From Muriicola sp. Z0-33 (GTDB lineage: Bacteria > Bacteroidota > Bacteroidia > Flavobacteriales > Flavobacteriaceae): a DNA stretch of 64,000 bases. Every line of letters begins with the position of its first letter. Position 1 is the stretch's first letter. A model generated the notes under the pieces. That model was given only the letters and a program-made list of their open reading frames with translations, made no database searches and had not been told where the DNA came from. Positions 36,307 to 46,184 of this stretch are shown here, piece after piece. The position numbers and the translations under genes are program-made. Location of the stretch: positions 1-64,000 of the forward strand of contig NZ_JAFMPW010000003.1 of the NCBI RefSeq assembly GCF_026126425.1, read 5' to 3'.

Positions 36307-37331
36307 TCCTGTTTCTTTTTTAATTGCATTCTCAATACAACGGTATAAAGTCCTTCCCCTTCGTTAATAAGCAGTTCATGTGCATTTGGATACAGTATCT
36401 GCAAACGTTTTCTAACGTTCTGAAGCCCTATGCCTTTGTCCAGGCTCTCCGTATTGCCTAAAGACAGGAAAGAATTTTTACATTCAAATTCCAATAGTCC
36501 GTCATCACTGACATTAATGTCAATATCGATAATTATATCACTCGATTGGCTCGCGGTGCTATGCTTGAAGGCATTTTCTATGAAAACCGTCAGAATTAAA
36601 GGAGCAATGCTATAATCTAAATTAATGCCTTGCGCCCGGAAGTTTACCTTGCCTCTTTCTTCTATTTGCAGTTCACTGAGTTTGGCAAAATTCTTAAGGT
36701 GTTCAATTTCCTTTGCTAATGCCACAAAATCTTCTTTGCAATCGTACAACATATAGCGCAACAGGGAGGACAGTTCAAGAATAATAGAAGGAGTCTTAGG
36801 TGATTGCGCTAGAGCATAGGAATACAGATTATTGAGGTTGTTAAATAAAAAGTGTGGGTTAATTTGTGATTTAAGAAATTGCAACTCGCTTTGCTGAGCA
36901 TAAGAGCGTAGTTCTTCTACTTCGCGCTGCTTGGTAGAGGCATCCCAGGCAAACTTAAAACCAGCCAGAATCATTATGACTGGCATGACATCGAGCAGAC
37001 TATAAATTACACCGGGGAAATATTTACCCCTGGAATCGGGATAATAAATACGTTCCAGTACAAACTCCTCAACCACAATTATAATTGTGACAATTACTGC
37101 TACTGACAAAAAGAAACGCAAATACTCTTTCTTATAAAAAAAAGTGGGTAATAATATGTAATTTATAATAAATGCCCCGATGGCGTAATTGATAAACGCT
37201 ACAATTTTATATTGCTGTATCTGAGGTTCGTTCCTATCGAAGGAAAAGAAGAGAAACAGGACAATGTGCAAGAGAACCTGGAAGACAATCTCCTTGGTTT
37301 TACTACCAGAAAAGGTAAAACTTTGATCCAT
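36303..37331 (-). CDS. LytS-type sensor histidine kinase
   Basis: Membrane histidine kinase of 342 residues of the HPK7/LytS type common in Bacteroidota. Four hydrophobic helices fill about residues 12-125, with no periplasmic domain. The phosphoacceptor region is LKSQINPHFLFNNLNNLYSY (His in NPHF). The ATP-binding part (ENAFKHS, KGIGLQNVRKRL) is complete. It is the first gene of the kinase-regulator pair. Confidence 0.95.
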   Translation of the reverse strand: MDQSFTFSGSKTKEIVFQVLLHIVLFLFFSFDRNEPQIQQYKIVAFINYAIGAFIINYILLPTFFYKKEYLRFFLSVAVIVTIIIVVEEFVLERIYYPDSRGKYFPGVIYSLLDVMPVIMILAGFKFAWDASTKQREVEELRSYAQQSELQFLKSQINPHFLFNNLNNLYSYALAQSPKTPSIILELSSLLRYMLYDCKEDFVALAKEIEHLKNFAKLSELQIEERGKVNFRAQGINLDYSIAPLILTVFIENAFKHSTASQSSDIIIDIDINVSDDGLLEFECKNSFLSLGNTESLDKGIGLQNVRKRLQILYPNAHELLINEGEGLYTVVLRMQLKKKQE

Positions 37332-37364
37332 ATTCCAAATTTACACTTTTAGGGATTGCGGTAA

Positions 37365-37403
37365 TCTCAAAAAGCTGTAATCGACAGATTTGGCAGGGTA
37401 AAC
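37365..37403 (-). promoter_or_regulatory. Two-part motif before LytSR genes
   Basis: TCTCAAAA (37365-37372), AATCGACA (37379-37386) and AGGGTAAAC (37395-37403) recur in the same order with the same 8-base gap between the last two at 41492-41529. It stands 34-72 bases before the kinase start and is a candidate LytTR site for autoregulation. Confidence 0.5.
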
Positions 37404-37449
37404 ACCAGAAAATTAGCATGATGCGCCTGCCTTATCGCAATGGCGTTAA

Positions 37450-38493
37450 TCAACTGTTTAATTTTGCTTTACAATATTCCAGACATCGGGAAACTTCTTT
37501 AATGGCGTCTGATCCTTCCGGAATTTTGTATTCCAGTTCTATGGTAGCAGGAAAAGCATATTTATTCTTACTCATCAAGTTAAGAATAGCGGCAATGGGG
37601 GTATCCCCTTTACCCCAAATTAAATTCTCCTTACCATTGGCGGGAGTCTGACGATCTTTAATGTGAATGCTAGCAATGCGCTTAGAATGTTTTTTCAAGA
37701 GTTCAAGGGGCAAGTCGTTCCCTGCCGCCGTGTAGTGCCCCATATCAGCATTTAGCATGTTCATTGGGGATTGTTGCAAGGCAGTATCCCAAAATGTTGG
37801 TGTTTGTTGTTCATGACCATGATAAGCAACCCCAATTTGATGTTTCTCAGCCATTTTACCCAATTTAAGGGTGTGGGCGTCGTCACTTGGATGTTCAAGG
37901 GTTACATGGCTGGCGCCTAGTAACTTTGCCGCCTTAAAACCATAATCTATTTCCGCATCCGTATTATTTTTACCAAAGGCACTAGGTTTAAAAGCATATA
38001 TACTAACCCCGGCATCATTGTACATTTTTCTAAATTTTTCAAATTTTTCAAATGGGGCCTTAAGGCGCCATTTGGCCACTTCTGCATTATATGCCTTTCT
38101 TTGGGCTTGTAGTTCGGTGAACTCTTTTAATTCATCCTCAGAAAGTTCCCCATTTCTCTGTTTTCTCATAAGTCCGTAAAATGCCCGCCGGTCTATACCA
38201 CTTTGGGGCATCCCTGCAAAACTCTCCGCTGGGCCTCCCATTAGTTCTATGGCATTTATACCGCTATCCAGAATATACTTTAAGGTAGCCTCGGCACTTT
38301 GATCTGGCATACTTCTATAAGAGTATGTAATCACCCCCAGCTGTACCCCATTAATCCTTGAATCTGGCTTTCTTAAATTTCTAATTATAGCCGGAGCCCC
38401 TATTAAACTATTCCCTGGCAATAACAATCCTGCGCTGAATAGGGCACTGTTGCCAATAAACTTTCGACGTGATGTATGTTTATTTGTTTTCAT
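37450..38493 (-). CDS. Sugar phosphate isomerase/epimerase, Tat-exported
   Basis: TIM-barrel protein of 347 residues of the xylose-isomerase-like/AP-endonuclease-2 superfamily. The N-terminus carries a Tat-like signal (TSRRKFIGNSALFSAGLLLP). The barrel has GVITYSYRSMPD at its start, metal-ligand segments HVTLEHPSDD, YHGHEQQTP, MLNADMGHYTAAG and IHIKDR, and ELEYKIPEG at its end. It follows the sugar dehydrogenase gene by 38 bases and is probably co-transcribed, pointing to periplasmic sugar or polyol conversion. Confidence 0.9.
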   Translation of the reverse strand: MKTNKHTSRRKFIGNSALFSAGLLLPGNSLIGAPAIIRNLRKPDSRINGVQLGVITYSYRSMPDQSAEATLKYILDSGINAIELMGGPAESFAGMPQSGIDRRAFYGLMRKQRNGELSEDELKEFTELQAQRKAYNAEVAKWRLKAPFEKFEKFRKMYNDAGVSIYAFKPSAFGKNNTDAEIDYGFKAAKLLGASHVTLEHPSDDAHTLKLGKMAEKHQIGVAYHGHEQQTPTFWDTALQQSPMNMLNADMGHYTAAGNDLPLELLKKHSKRIASIHIKDRQTPANGKENLIWGKGDTPIAAILNLMSKNKYAFPATIELEYKIPEGSDAIKEVSRCLEYCKAKLNS

Positions 38494-38531
38494 AATTTAA
38501 ACGATTATTTATGCCAAATGGATGGAGGATA

Positions 38532-41399
38532 TTAATTAAGTGATTCTTTATCTTCTTTAAAGTTAATCGAATTTACCCTCATTAGCATCTGGCCTGTCCT
38601 GGCTTCCGGGTTCCTGAACACAAAATAAAGATTACCTGGCTGATTTAATTCTGAAACATTTATAATATAATCCTTTTTAAACAATTCCCGTACCGCTCCG
38701 AAACCTGGTCTTGGACCTTTTCTACCTCCTTTTTCCCATATGGCCCTTAACTTTTGAACCTCAGCACGAAAATCAATATCGGCCGGCACTACTTTTTCGG
38801 TTGTGTCTACCAGCGGGCCATCCGGAGCATCAAGATGCAATTCAATGACACCTCCTGAATCGCTTGTCCTTGGGGAAGCTTCTGCATCAATTACTATTTC
38901 ACCTATATCTGTCAGGTCGATATTTTCATAGGTAATCCAGCCCCCATCCTCCGTAATATTAAATGAACGTCTCGGAGTAATCAGCAACTTAACTCCTTCT
39001 GCCTCATCGTAATTTTCCGGATTCAAAACCGGATTACGCAAGGCTACTATTTTTTCAGATGAAAGCGCTTTTACTCCAGAAGCTCCTTTATCTGTATAGG
39101 CAACCCTTAAAAGGTATCCTCCTTTACCATTCTCTTTTTCCGGAACCCTGGTAATATAATTGCCGATTAATGGGATTGGGCTTTCTTCAATCTCAGGATC
39201 ATTTAAGCTCATGATATAATCAACGATTAACTTAGCCTGGTCCATGGTAATATCGGGATGTGCACTCATGGCATGTTCTCCCCAAACACCCACACTGCCG
39301 TTGATAATACGACTTGCAATACTATCCTGAGCTTTCATGTCCAGATCATACTTATCAGCCACTTCAATATAGCTTGGCCCGATAGACGCAACATCAACTC
39401 TATGACAGGAAAGGCAGTCGCTATTGTCTATTAAAGATTTCCCCCTGTTAAAACTCACCCATTCCTCCGTGCTTCTATGATTCTGAGCTATTTCAATGGG
39501 ATCAAAACCCTCAGGGGCATAATCAAAATTAATCGCTATTTCCTCTGGTCTAATTTCCCCAGTAGTCAAACTACCGTCTTCCAAATCATCGACTTTTACA
39601 ACATAATTTATTTCATTGTCGGGGAAAAAGAAGGTCTTGTTCCCTGATGTGATCTGTATATCAACCTTTGGTGGGGCGTTACCCGCGGTAATTTTAAATT
39701 GTTTTTCGCGCTTATTTCCGTAGTCATCATTTACTTCTAATTTCACCACGTAATCTCCTGTCTGGGTTAAGTTAATTGAAGGGTTAGGGCCGTTCAGTGT
39801 TTTTGAAAATCCATTTTCAGAAACTACGGACCACTCATAGTTCAATTCATCATTATCATAATCTAAAGTCCCCTCGGAAGACAGTTGTATATCAAGTGGA
39901 ACAGGACCGGCTGTCTTATCGCTACTGGCAATAACTATTGGGGGCCTGTTTCCACCATTATACCTAATCCGCTTTATCTGTGCATTTTCATTGCCTCTGA
40001 ACCAGGCCGAACCATATTCGAGCACATATAGGTCCCCATCCGGACTAAATTGCATATCAATTGCGCTTGAAAAATTTTCTTTGGGTAAAAATGGTTCCAT
40101 GGAGACATAATCCCCTTTTTCATCTATAGTGACAGAAATTATCCATCCCCGCATAAATTCTGTGATCAACCATTTCCCCTCAAAATAGCCTGGAAATCGC
40201 TGGTCGGACTCCGGAAAATCATCCATCCTGAAAACAGGGCCGCCGGTAGCGCTCCTGCCTGCACTGCCGAGCAATGGAAATTCTTTAGAATATCCATAAG
40301 GATACCATAAAAAGGCTTTCTCCGGTATTGGCAATTGCTTAATTCCAGTGTTGTTAGGAGAAGTATTTACGGGACTATTGACATCAAAATAGCCACTAAT
40401 TGAATCCGTTTCATAATCATAATCGGCATAAGGTTTATTGTCCGCAATAAAGTAAGGCCAGCCAAAAAAACCGGGGGCCTTTGCCTGATTAAATTCATCA
40501 AAACCCATAGGCCCCTGATCTAAATCTTCTGATGCATCAGGACCCACTTCTCCCCAATAAATGTATCCGGTCTGACTATCTATTGATATTCTCCAGGGAT
40601 TTCGATGTCCCATAGTGTAAATTTCAGGACGTGTTTTTGGGGTGCCATCAGGAAAGAGGTTCCCCGCTGGAATAGTATAACTACCGTCATCCTCAGGGTG
40701 TATACGTAGAATCTTGCCCCTTAGATCGTTGGAATTTCCCGCTGTACGCTGGTCATCCGAATATTCTTTGCCTGGTCTTTCATCCAGGTTGGAAGTCCCT
40801 TGTGGCGGATTCACAGTATTATTCCCCACAGTTAGAAAGAGATTCCCTTCTTTATCGAAAACCATGCCCCCCCCAGTATGACAGCATTCTTCACGCTGCA
40901 CAGGATACTCCAAAACTATCTTTTTGGAACCTTCAATCAACTCTCCATCCTTATATTCCCATCTTGCCAGCACATGCTTAGGAGCAACCGGATCTGCATA
41001 TAGCATAAATACCCAATGATTCTTTAAATATTCGGGATGTGCGACAATTCCCATTAAACCTTCTTCTGCATTCCTGGATCTGCCTTCCTTATTGGTATAC
41101 ATAATATTCACCGGAATGTTTGCAACCGTTTTTAACACCCTTGTAAGCACATTAAACGATTTTACCCCCCCTTTCCGTTCCACAAAGAGCATTTCTTGTT
41201 CATTCAAAAATGTAAAGGCCATGGGTTCATCCAAATCTCCCGCAGCGGTCATTACCTCCACTGTAAACCTATTTTCTTCCGGGGCGAGGAAAGCTGCGGT
41301 ATCCATTTTCTTGCAGTTAATAAATAAGAACAAAGTGCTAACAAAACAAGCTATTTTAAAAATAGCTCTAGGGTAAAGGTTGAGCATAGAAGTATACAT
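38532..41399 (-). CDS. PQQ-type sugar dehydrogenase with cytochrome c
   Basis: Large exported lipoprotein (955 residues, FINC at Cys29) combining several modules: a soluble-glucose-dehydrogenase-like six-bladed propeller (about 40-480; HTGGGMVFDKEGNL, MGHRNPWRIS), a PKD-like domain (about 485-572), a c-type cytochrome (heme motif CLSCH at 662-666, probable axial Met711) and a C-terminal CBM6-like beta-sandwich (about 770-950). It probably oxidises a sugar or sugar alcohol and passes electrons to its own heme. An ATG at 41387 is an equally good start. It diverges from the TonB receptor at 41645 and leads the isomerase gene. Confidence 0.9.
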   Translation of the reverse strand: MYTSMLNLYPRAIFKIACFVSTLFLFINCKKMDTAAFLAPEENRFTVEVMTAAGDLDEPMAFTFLNEQEMLFVERKGGVKSFNVLTRVLKTVANIPVNIMYTNKEGRSRNAEEGLMGIVAHPEYLKNHWVFMLYADPVAPKHVLARWEYKDGELIEGSKKIVLEYPVQREECCHTGGGMVFDKEGNLFLTVGNNTVNPPQGTSNLDERPGKEYSDDQRTAGNSNDLRGKILRIHPEDDGSYTIPAGNLFPDGTPKTRPEIYTMGHRNPWRISIDSQTGYIYWGEVGPDASEDLDQGPMGFDEFNQAKAPGFFGWPYFIADNKPYADYDYETDSISGYFDVNSPVNTSPNNTGIKQLPIPEKAFLWYPYGYSKEFPLLGSAGRSATGGPVFRMDDFPESDQRFPGYFEGKWLITEFMRGWIISVTIDEKGDYVSMEPFLPKENFSSAIDMQFSPDGDLYVLEYGSAWFRGNENAQIKRIRYNGGNRPPIVIASSDKTAGPVPLDIQLSSEGTLDYDNDELNYEWSVVSENGFSKTLNGPNPSINLTQTGDYVVKLEVNDDYGNKREKQFKITAGNAPPKVDIQITSGNKTFFFPDNEINYVVKVDDLEDGSLTTGEIRPEEIAINFDYAPEGFDPIEIAQNHRSTEEWVSFNRGKSLIDNSDCLSCHRVDVASIGPSYIEVADKYDLDMKAQDSIASRIINGSVGVWGEHAMSAHPDITMDQAKLIVDYIMSLNDPEIEESPIPLIGNYITRVPEKENGKGGYLLRVAYTDKGASGVKALSSEKIVALRNPVLNPENYDEAEGVKLLITPRRSFNITEDGGWITYENIDLTDIGEIVIDAEASPRTSDSGGVIELHLDAPDGPLVDTTEKVVPADIDFRAEVQKLRAIWEKGGRKGPRPGFGAVRELFKKDYIINVSELNQPGNLYFVFRNPEARTGQMLMRVNSINFKEDKESLN

Positions 41400-41491
41400 T
41401 TTAATTATGTTTCGGTTTTTGTCTTTATAAAATAGCCCCGTGGCAGTATTTTATGCATCTTCCAAAAATACTTTTTTAATATCAAGTTCAT

Positions 41492-41529
41492 TCTCAAAAC
41501 CCGCAATCGACAATTTTAAAAGGGTAAAC
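41492..41529. promoter_or_regulatory. Two-part motif, sugar dehydrogenase/TonB gap
   Basis: TCTCAAAA (41492-41499), AATCGACA (41505-41512), then 8 bases and AGGGTAAAC (41521-41529), matching the motif before the LytS gene. It lies about midway between two divergent genes and could control either. Confidence 0.5.
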
Positions 41530-41644
41530 GTCAATTTATAGTCCCGATGTTGTTCAGGGCAAAACCTTGGTCGTTTGCAGGAAAAAATTTGTGATACCAA
41601 TATGAAAGGTGAAATTTTGAAGAGTCAATCATAATTAAAAAATC

Positions 41645-44029
41645 ATGAAGCAGGTATTTATATATTTAATTCTAACCGTTGGACTACTCACCCATGGTGG
41701 AGCAATTTATTCCCAGGCAGGAACCATTACTATAAAAGGTAAGGTTATAGAGCAGGGATCAGAACAGCCCATAGAATTTGCCACTGTACTTATCGCAGAC
41801 AATACATCCAAAAAACCAATTTCCGGTACCACTACTCTGGAGGACGGTAGTTTTGAATTAAAGACAGATGCTTCAGATTTCTATATCGAAGTGAGTTTTA
41901 TTGGCTTTCAACCAAGGAATTTCGGTCAGCCAGTGAGTAGGGGAAATACCATAGATCTTGGAATAGTAGTTCTTTCGGAAGACACGCAACAATTAGAGGA
42001 AGTGATTGTCCAGGGTGAAATTTCCCGTACCGAATTTAAATTAGACAAGCGGGTCTTTAATGTGGGAAAGGATCTTAGCAGTACCGGGGCAAGTGCTTTG
42101 GAAGTACTTAACAATGTGCCGTCTGTTAATGTGAATATAGAAGGAGATATTAGTTTAAGAGGCAGCCAGGGTGTACAGATACTCATAAATGGCAAGCCCT
42201 CTGTAATAGCCAGTGAACAGGGCAACACTCTGGGCACCATTACTGCAGATATGATAGACCGGGTAGAGGTGATTACCAACCCATCCGCCAAGTACGATGC
42301 CGAGGGCACCTCGGGAATAATCAACATCATTATTAAAAAAGAAGAAAAGAAAGGCCTCAATGGCTCCATATCGGTGAACACAGGTGCACCCGATAATCAT
42401 AGTGTGGGTGTAAGCCTTAATAAGAGAACCGAAAAGTTTAATCTTTTTAGCCAGATTGGTGGTGGATTCAGAGAACTACCCAATGATCTTGAATCGCGCA
42501 ATATTGATCTGGTAAATAATACAACCATTCTCAGTAGTGGTACGGAATACCGAAATGAGAATTTCTATAATTTCGTTTTAGGTTCAGATTATTACATCAG
42601 TCCAAAAGATGTCCTCACGCTTTCCGGGAATTTTGCACTAGAATTGGAGGATCAGCCATCAACCACCACTTTTGCGGCCATAGACGAAAACGGAAACACA
42701 ACATCTCAATGGGAGCGTACGGAGGTTACCGAGGCCAATAATCCGAAATTTCAATACGAACTACAATACAAGAAAGACTTTGAGAACGGGGAAGATCACG
42801 CATTACTTTTTAGTGCACTTGGAAACTTCTTTGGGAAAGACCAGTCCTCCGAATTTGAGGACAGGACCATTAGCGGAGAAGAAAATGACGCTACTCAGAC
42901 AACACGGACCGATTTTAAGGAATCCGTATTTACTTTTAAGCTGGATTATACCAGACCATTTTCCAAAAAATGGACATTAGAATCGGGGGCTCAATATGTT
43001 TTAAACGACGTGAGTAATGATTATGAAGTCAATAATTTGGTAGGTGGTATTTTCGTGAACGATCCCGGACTTACAAATATCTTTGAATTTAACCAGAAAG
43101 TACTGGGGTTATATAGTACTACGGCTTATGAGGGTAAGAAATGGGGAATTAAGGCGGGGGTCAGGCTAGAGCAAACAGATCTAAGTACGTTACTATCCAA
43201 TACCAATCAGGAAAACAACCAGAATTATACCAATCTGTTTCCAAGTGTACATACCTCTTATAAGATTACAGAGAAAGTATCTCTGCAAGCGGGCTACTCC
43301 AAAAGAATATACAGACCCAGGCTTTGGGACCTGAATCCGTTCTTCAATATCCGGAACAATTTTAGTATTAGGCAGGGTAACCCGGAACTATTGCCAGAAT
43401 ACACAGATTCTTATGAGGTCACCAGCATCTTTATCCTGGGCAAGGCAGCGTTAAATTTTGGCTTGTACCACCGGTATACCGAAGATGTTATTGAACGTGT
43501 TTCCACTTTTGAGAATAATGTAAATACAGTAAGGCCGGAGAATATAGGCACCAACAATGCGACGGGAATAGAATTCAATGCCAAGTACAGCCCTGCTAAT
43601 TGGCTGACTTTCAATGGTGATTTCAACTATAGTACGTTTACCCGCGATGGATCCTTTAACGACCAGGTTTTTGATTTTAGCGGCAACCAATGGTCCTCTA
43701 AATTAATGACTAAGGTAAAACTACCCGCAGATATAGATTTGGAAACCACTGGAAATTACAGATCAGGATTCCAGACGGTACAATCCGAGATTAGCGATCA
43801 GCTTTTCCTGGATATTGGCCTACGCAAAAAAATAATGAAAGGTAAAGCCGTACTTAGTTTAAGTGTTCGCGATTTATTTGCTTCCCGCGTCAGGGAGAGT
43901 GAGATCAACCAGCAAGATTTTTATGTGTATAACCGCCGTCAAAGGGGAACATTTGCCGCTTTGGGCTTTAGCTATGGTTTTGGTAAAGGAGAAGCCATGG
44001 AATTTTCCGGACAAAGGCGCAGGTTCTGA
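41645..44029 (+). CDS. TonB-dependent receptor, OMP_b-brl_3 type
   Basis: Outer-membrane protein of 794 residues. Signal peptide (about 1-24), carboxypeptidase-regulatory-like domain (about 28-112, ITIKGKVIEQGSEQPIEFAT), plug domain (NVPSVNVNIEGDISLRGS; DRVEVITNPSAKYDAEGTSG) and a long barrel of the outer membrane beta-barrel 3 type follow. There is no STN domain, so it does not signal to an anti-sigma factor. It has no SusD partner. It diverges from the sugar dehydrogenase gene and is followed by yceI and a hydrolase. Confidence 0.93.
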   Translation: MKQVFIYLILTVGLLTHGGAIYSQAGTITIKGKVIEQGSEQPIEFATVLIADNTSKKPISGTTTLEDGSFELKTDASDFYIEVSFIGFQPRNFGQPVSRGNTIDLGIVVLSEDTQQLEEVIVQGEISRTEFKLDKRVFNVGKDLSSTGASALEVLNNVPSVNVNIEGDISLRGSQGVQILINGKPSVIASEQGNTLGTITADMIDRVEVITNPSAKYDAEGTSGIINIIIKKEEKKGLNGSISVNTGAPDNHSVGVSLNKRTEKFNLFSQIGGGFRELPNDLESRNIDLVNNTTILSSGTEYRNENFYNFVLGSDYYISPKDVLTLSGNFALELEDQPSTTTFAAIDENGNTTSQWERTEVTEANNPKFQYELQYKKDFENGEDHALLFSALGNFFGKDQSSEFEDRTISGEENDATQTTRTDFKESVFTFKLDYTRPFSKKWTLESGAQYVLNDVSNDYEVNNLVGGIFVNDPGLTNIFEFNQKVLGLYSTTAYEGKKWGIKAGVRLEQTDLSTLLSNTNQENNQNYTNLFPSVHTSYKITEKVSLQAGYSKRIYRPRLWDLNPFFNIRNNFSIRQGNPELLPEYTDSYEVTSIFILGKAALNFGLYHRYTEDVIERVSTFENNVNTVRPENIGTNNATGIEFNAKYSPANWLTFNGDFNYSTFTRDGSFNDQVFDFSGNQWSSKLMTKVKLPADIDLETTGNYRSGFQTVQSEISDQLFLDIGLRKKIMKGKAVLSLSVRDLFASRVRESEINQQDFYVYNRRQRGTFAALGFSYGFGKGEAMEFSGQRRRF

Positions 44030-44165
44030 TATTAAAATCTGAAAAAATCGAAATAATTTATTCATCAAAAATATAAACCCCTGTCATTTAACAGTTCCTA
44101 AAGCATCCATTAGTTACAGTTATCAAAATATATATAACAATTAATATCAATTAAATTAACACACT

Positions 44166-44726
44166 ATGAAAAAAGCAATTTTTGTTTTATTATTTATGTC
44201 CTGTGCTACGCTTGTAGCGCAAGATACCTGGAAAGCAGATGGTGCACATTCCAAAGTGGGCTTTGCCATTACCCACCTTATGATCTCAGAAGTAGAAGGC
44301 CAATTTGGCGACTTTGAAATTACCGCTACTGCCGATGAAGCATTTAGTCAGCCTAACTTTATGGTAACTATTAAAACGGCGAGCATTGATACAGATAATG
44401 AAAGGAGGGATAACCATTTAAAAAGTGACGACTTTTTTGCTGCGGAAACACACCCTGAAATAATTTTTAAAACCATGGGGTATGAAAAAACAGGTGAAAA
44501 GACATTTAACTTAACCGGTGATTTAACCATGCACGGCGTTACCAAGGAAGTAACCCTAAACGGCAGGCTCAATGGAATTATAACAGACCAGCGCAGTCAA
44601 AAGCTTAAGGCCGGTTTAAAACTTACAGGAACAGTTAACCGAAAAGATTTTGGGATTGGGTCCAAACCGTTCCCTCTAGGCGATGAAGTGGATATGACAA
44701 TTCACCTGGAAATGGCACAACAGTAA
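44166..44726 (+). CDS. YceI-family periplasmic lipid-binding protein
   Basis: Exported protein of 186 residues with a signal peptide ending near LVAQ. The family start TWKADGAHSKVGFAITHLM and the later DDFFAAETHPEIIF and LTGDLTMHGVTKEVTL are diagnostic of YceI, a lipocalin-like barrel that binds polyisoprenoid-type lipids in known members. It is 136 bases downstream of the TonB receptor. Confidence 0.95.
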   Translation: MKKAIFVLLFMSCATLVAQDTWKADGAHSKVGFAITHLMISEVEGQFGDFEITATADEAFSQPNFMVTIKTASIDTDNERRDNHLKSDDFFAAETHPEIIFKTMGYEKTGEKTFNLTGDLTMHGVTKEVTLNGRLNGIITDQRSQKLKAGLKLTGTVNRKDFGIGSKPFPLGDEVDMTIHLEMAQQ

Positions 44727-44802
44727 ATTAAATTACCATACAGGCGATGACAGTTAAACCATGGCCTTATTATGGATGGCTCACTTTTTAAACAACAGTA
44801 TG

Positions 44803-46101
44803 AAAAATTGGAATAATTTTTATGGTATCCTGATCTTAATATTCGGAATACTGGCACCATCCATGATGCAGTCGCAGGAAGGTACTACATCACTAACTTA
44901 TAATCTAATTATTGAAGGGTTCGATTGGGGGCCTGCTGTGAACAAGGTGGTTCTTGATGCAGACACACTGATAACGGAAGCCAGAGCTGGTGATTATTCC
45001 GTGATCGCAAACCGAAGTATGACAGGAGTTGAATTCAGCAGTAAAGAGGCTTCCGGTAAACGAGATGTTATTTATGCATATGTCTCCGACGAAAATGGAA
45101 TTAGGAAGGACCAAGGTAAATACGTAACCCTTATCTTATATGTAGGTCCTGATGAAGTATTGGGATCCCCAATTAAATATGTGCGTACAAACAATCGTGG
45201 GAGTAATCAATGGATAGACTACAAACTAACCATTACCAATACTGCTAACAATACTAGCTGGAATGAGGAAAGAAAACGTATTAAACCTGGTATAGATATT
45301 TTTGATTTAAGTGGCAGATTTACATACAATAAGGACCTAACGCTGTCTTATGCGAGCTACACACCAGAAACCAACAAGGAAAAGTCACCGTTGATCATTT
45401 GGTTGCATGGTGGTGGTGAAGGTGGAACAGATCCTAGCATACCGTTAATTGCAAACCTTGCCGCCAACTATGCCTCGGCAAATATCCAAAAGTATTTTAA
45501 CGGGGCTTATATTTTAGCACCACAAAGCCCAACATTCTGGATGCAAAGTGAAAGTGGAGCATATACTAGAGGAAACAATAATGATATCTATAATGAAGCA
45601 TTGAAATCCCTGATAGATGAATACGTGGATACTAACCCGGGAATTGACACCAACAGAATTTATGTAGGTGGATGTTCAAATGGCGGCTATATGGCCCTTA
45701 AACTTATCCTCTTGTACCCTGATTATTTTGCAGCAGGATATATCAGTGCTTTGGCGTATCAATCCCAGTACATTTCGGAACAACAAATACAATTAATCAA
45801 AGATGTCCCGATATGGTTTGTTCACAGTGCCGATGATAGAACCACAGTGCCTGAAGAAACTGTACTGCCATTATATGAAAGGCTTCTTAGTGCCGGGGCA
45901 AATGATGTTCATTTATCTTATTATGACCATGTAACAGACATAAGCGGATTTTACGGTGGGGACGGATATCATTACAATGGGCATTGGTCATGGATATATT
46001 CTCATGCCAACCATGCAGAATTTGATTTTGATGGTGAGCCAGTTAAAATCCAGGGGCGACCGGTGAGTATTATGGAGTGGATGGCGGCTCAAAAGAGATG
46101 A
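44803..46101 (+). CDS. Secreted alpha/beta hydrolase (predicted peptidase/esterase)
   Basis: Exported hydrolase of about 432 residues. The frame is open to an ATG at 44761, but the signal peptide (NNFYGILILIFGILAPSMM) begins at the ATG at 44803. An N-terminal beta-rich domain (about 25-180) precedes the catalytic domain. The catalytic domain has IIWLHGGGEGGTDPS as oxyanion segment, the nucleophile elbow GGCSNGGY, Asp in HSADDRTT and a His near SHANHAEF. It resembles the polyhydroxybutyrate-depolymerase/prolyl oligopeptidase-like group. The natural substrate is unknown. Confidence 0.88.
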   Translation, partial: KNWNNFYGILILIFGILAPSMMQSQEGTTSLTYNLIIEGFDWGPAVNKVVLDADTLITEARAGDYSVIANRSMTGVEFSSKEASGKRDVIYAYVSDENGIRKDQGKYVTLILYVGPDEVLGSPIKYVRTNNRGSNQWIDYKLTITNTANNTSWNEERKRIKPGIDIFDLSGRFTYNKDLTLSYASYTPETNKEKSPLIIWLHGGGEGGTDPSIPLIANLAANYASANIQKYFNGAYILAPQSPTFWMQSESGAYTRGNNNDIYNEALKSLIDEYVDTNPGIDTNRIYVGGCSNGGYMALKLILLYPDYFAAGYISALAYQSQYISEQQIQLIKDVPIWFVHSADDRTTVPEETVLPLYERLLSAGANDVHLSYYDHVTDISGFYGGDGYHYNGHWSWIYSHANHAEFDFDGEPVKIQGRPVSIMEWMAAQKR

Positions 46102-46184
46102 CATTCCGGTGAATTGGGAGTAAATTGGTGCTTTTACTAACTTTACACCAATTGGCCAAATAGGCGTCTTAATAATCCACGATA

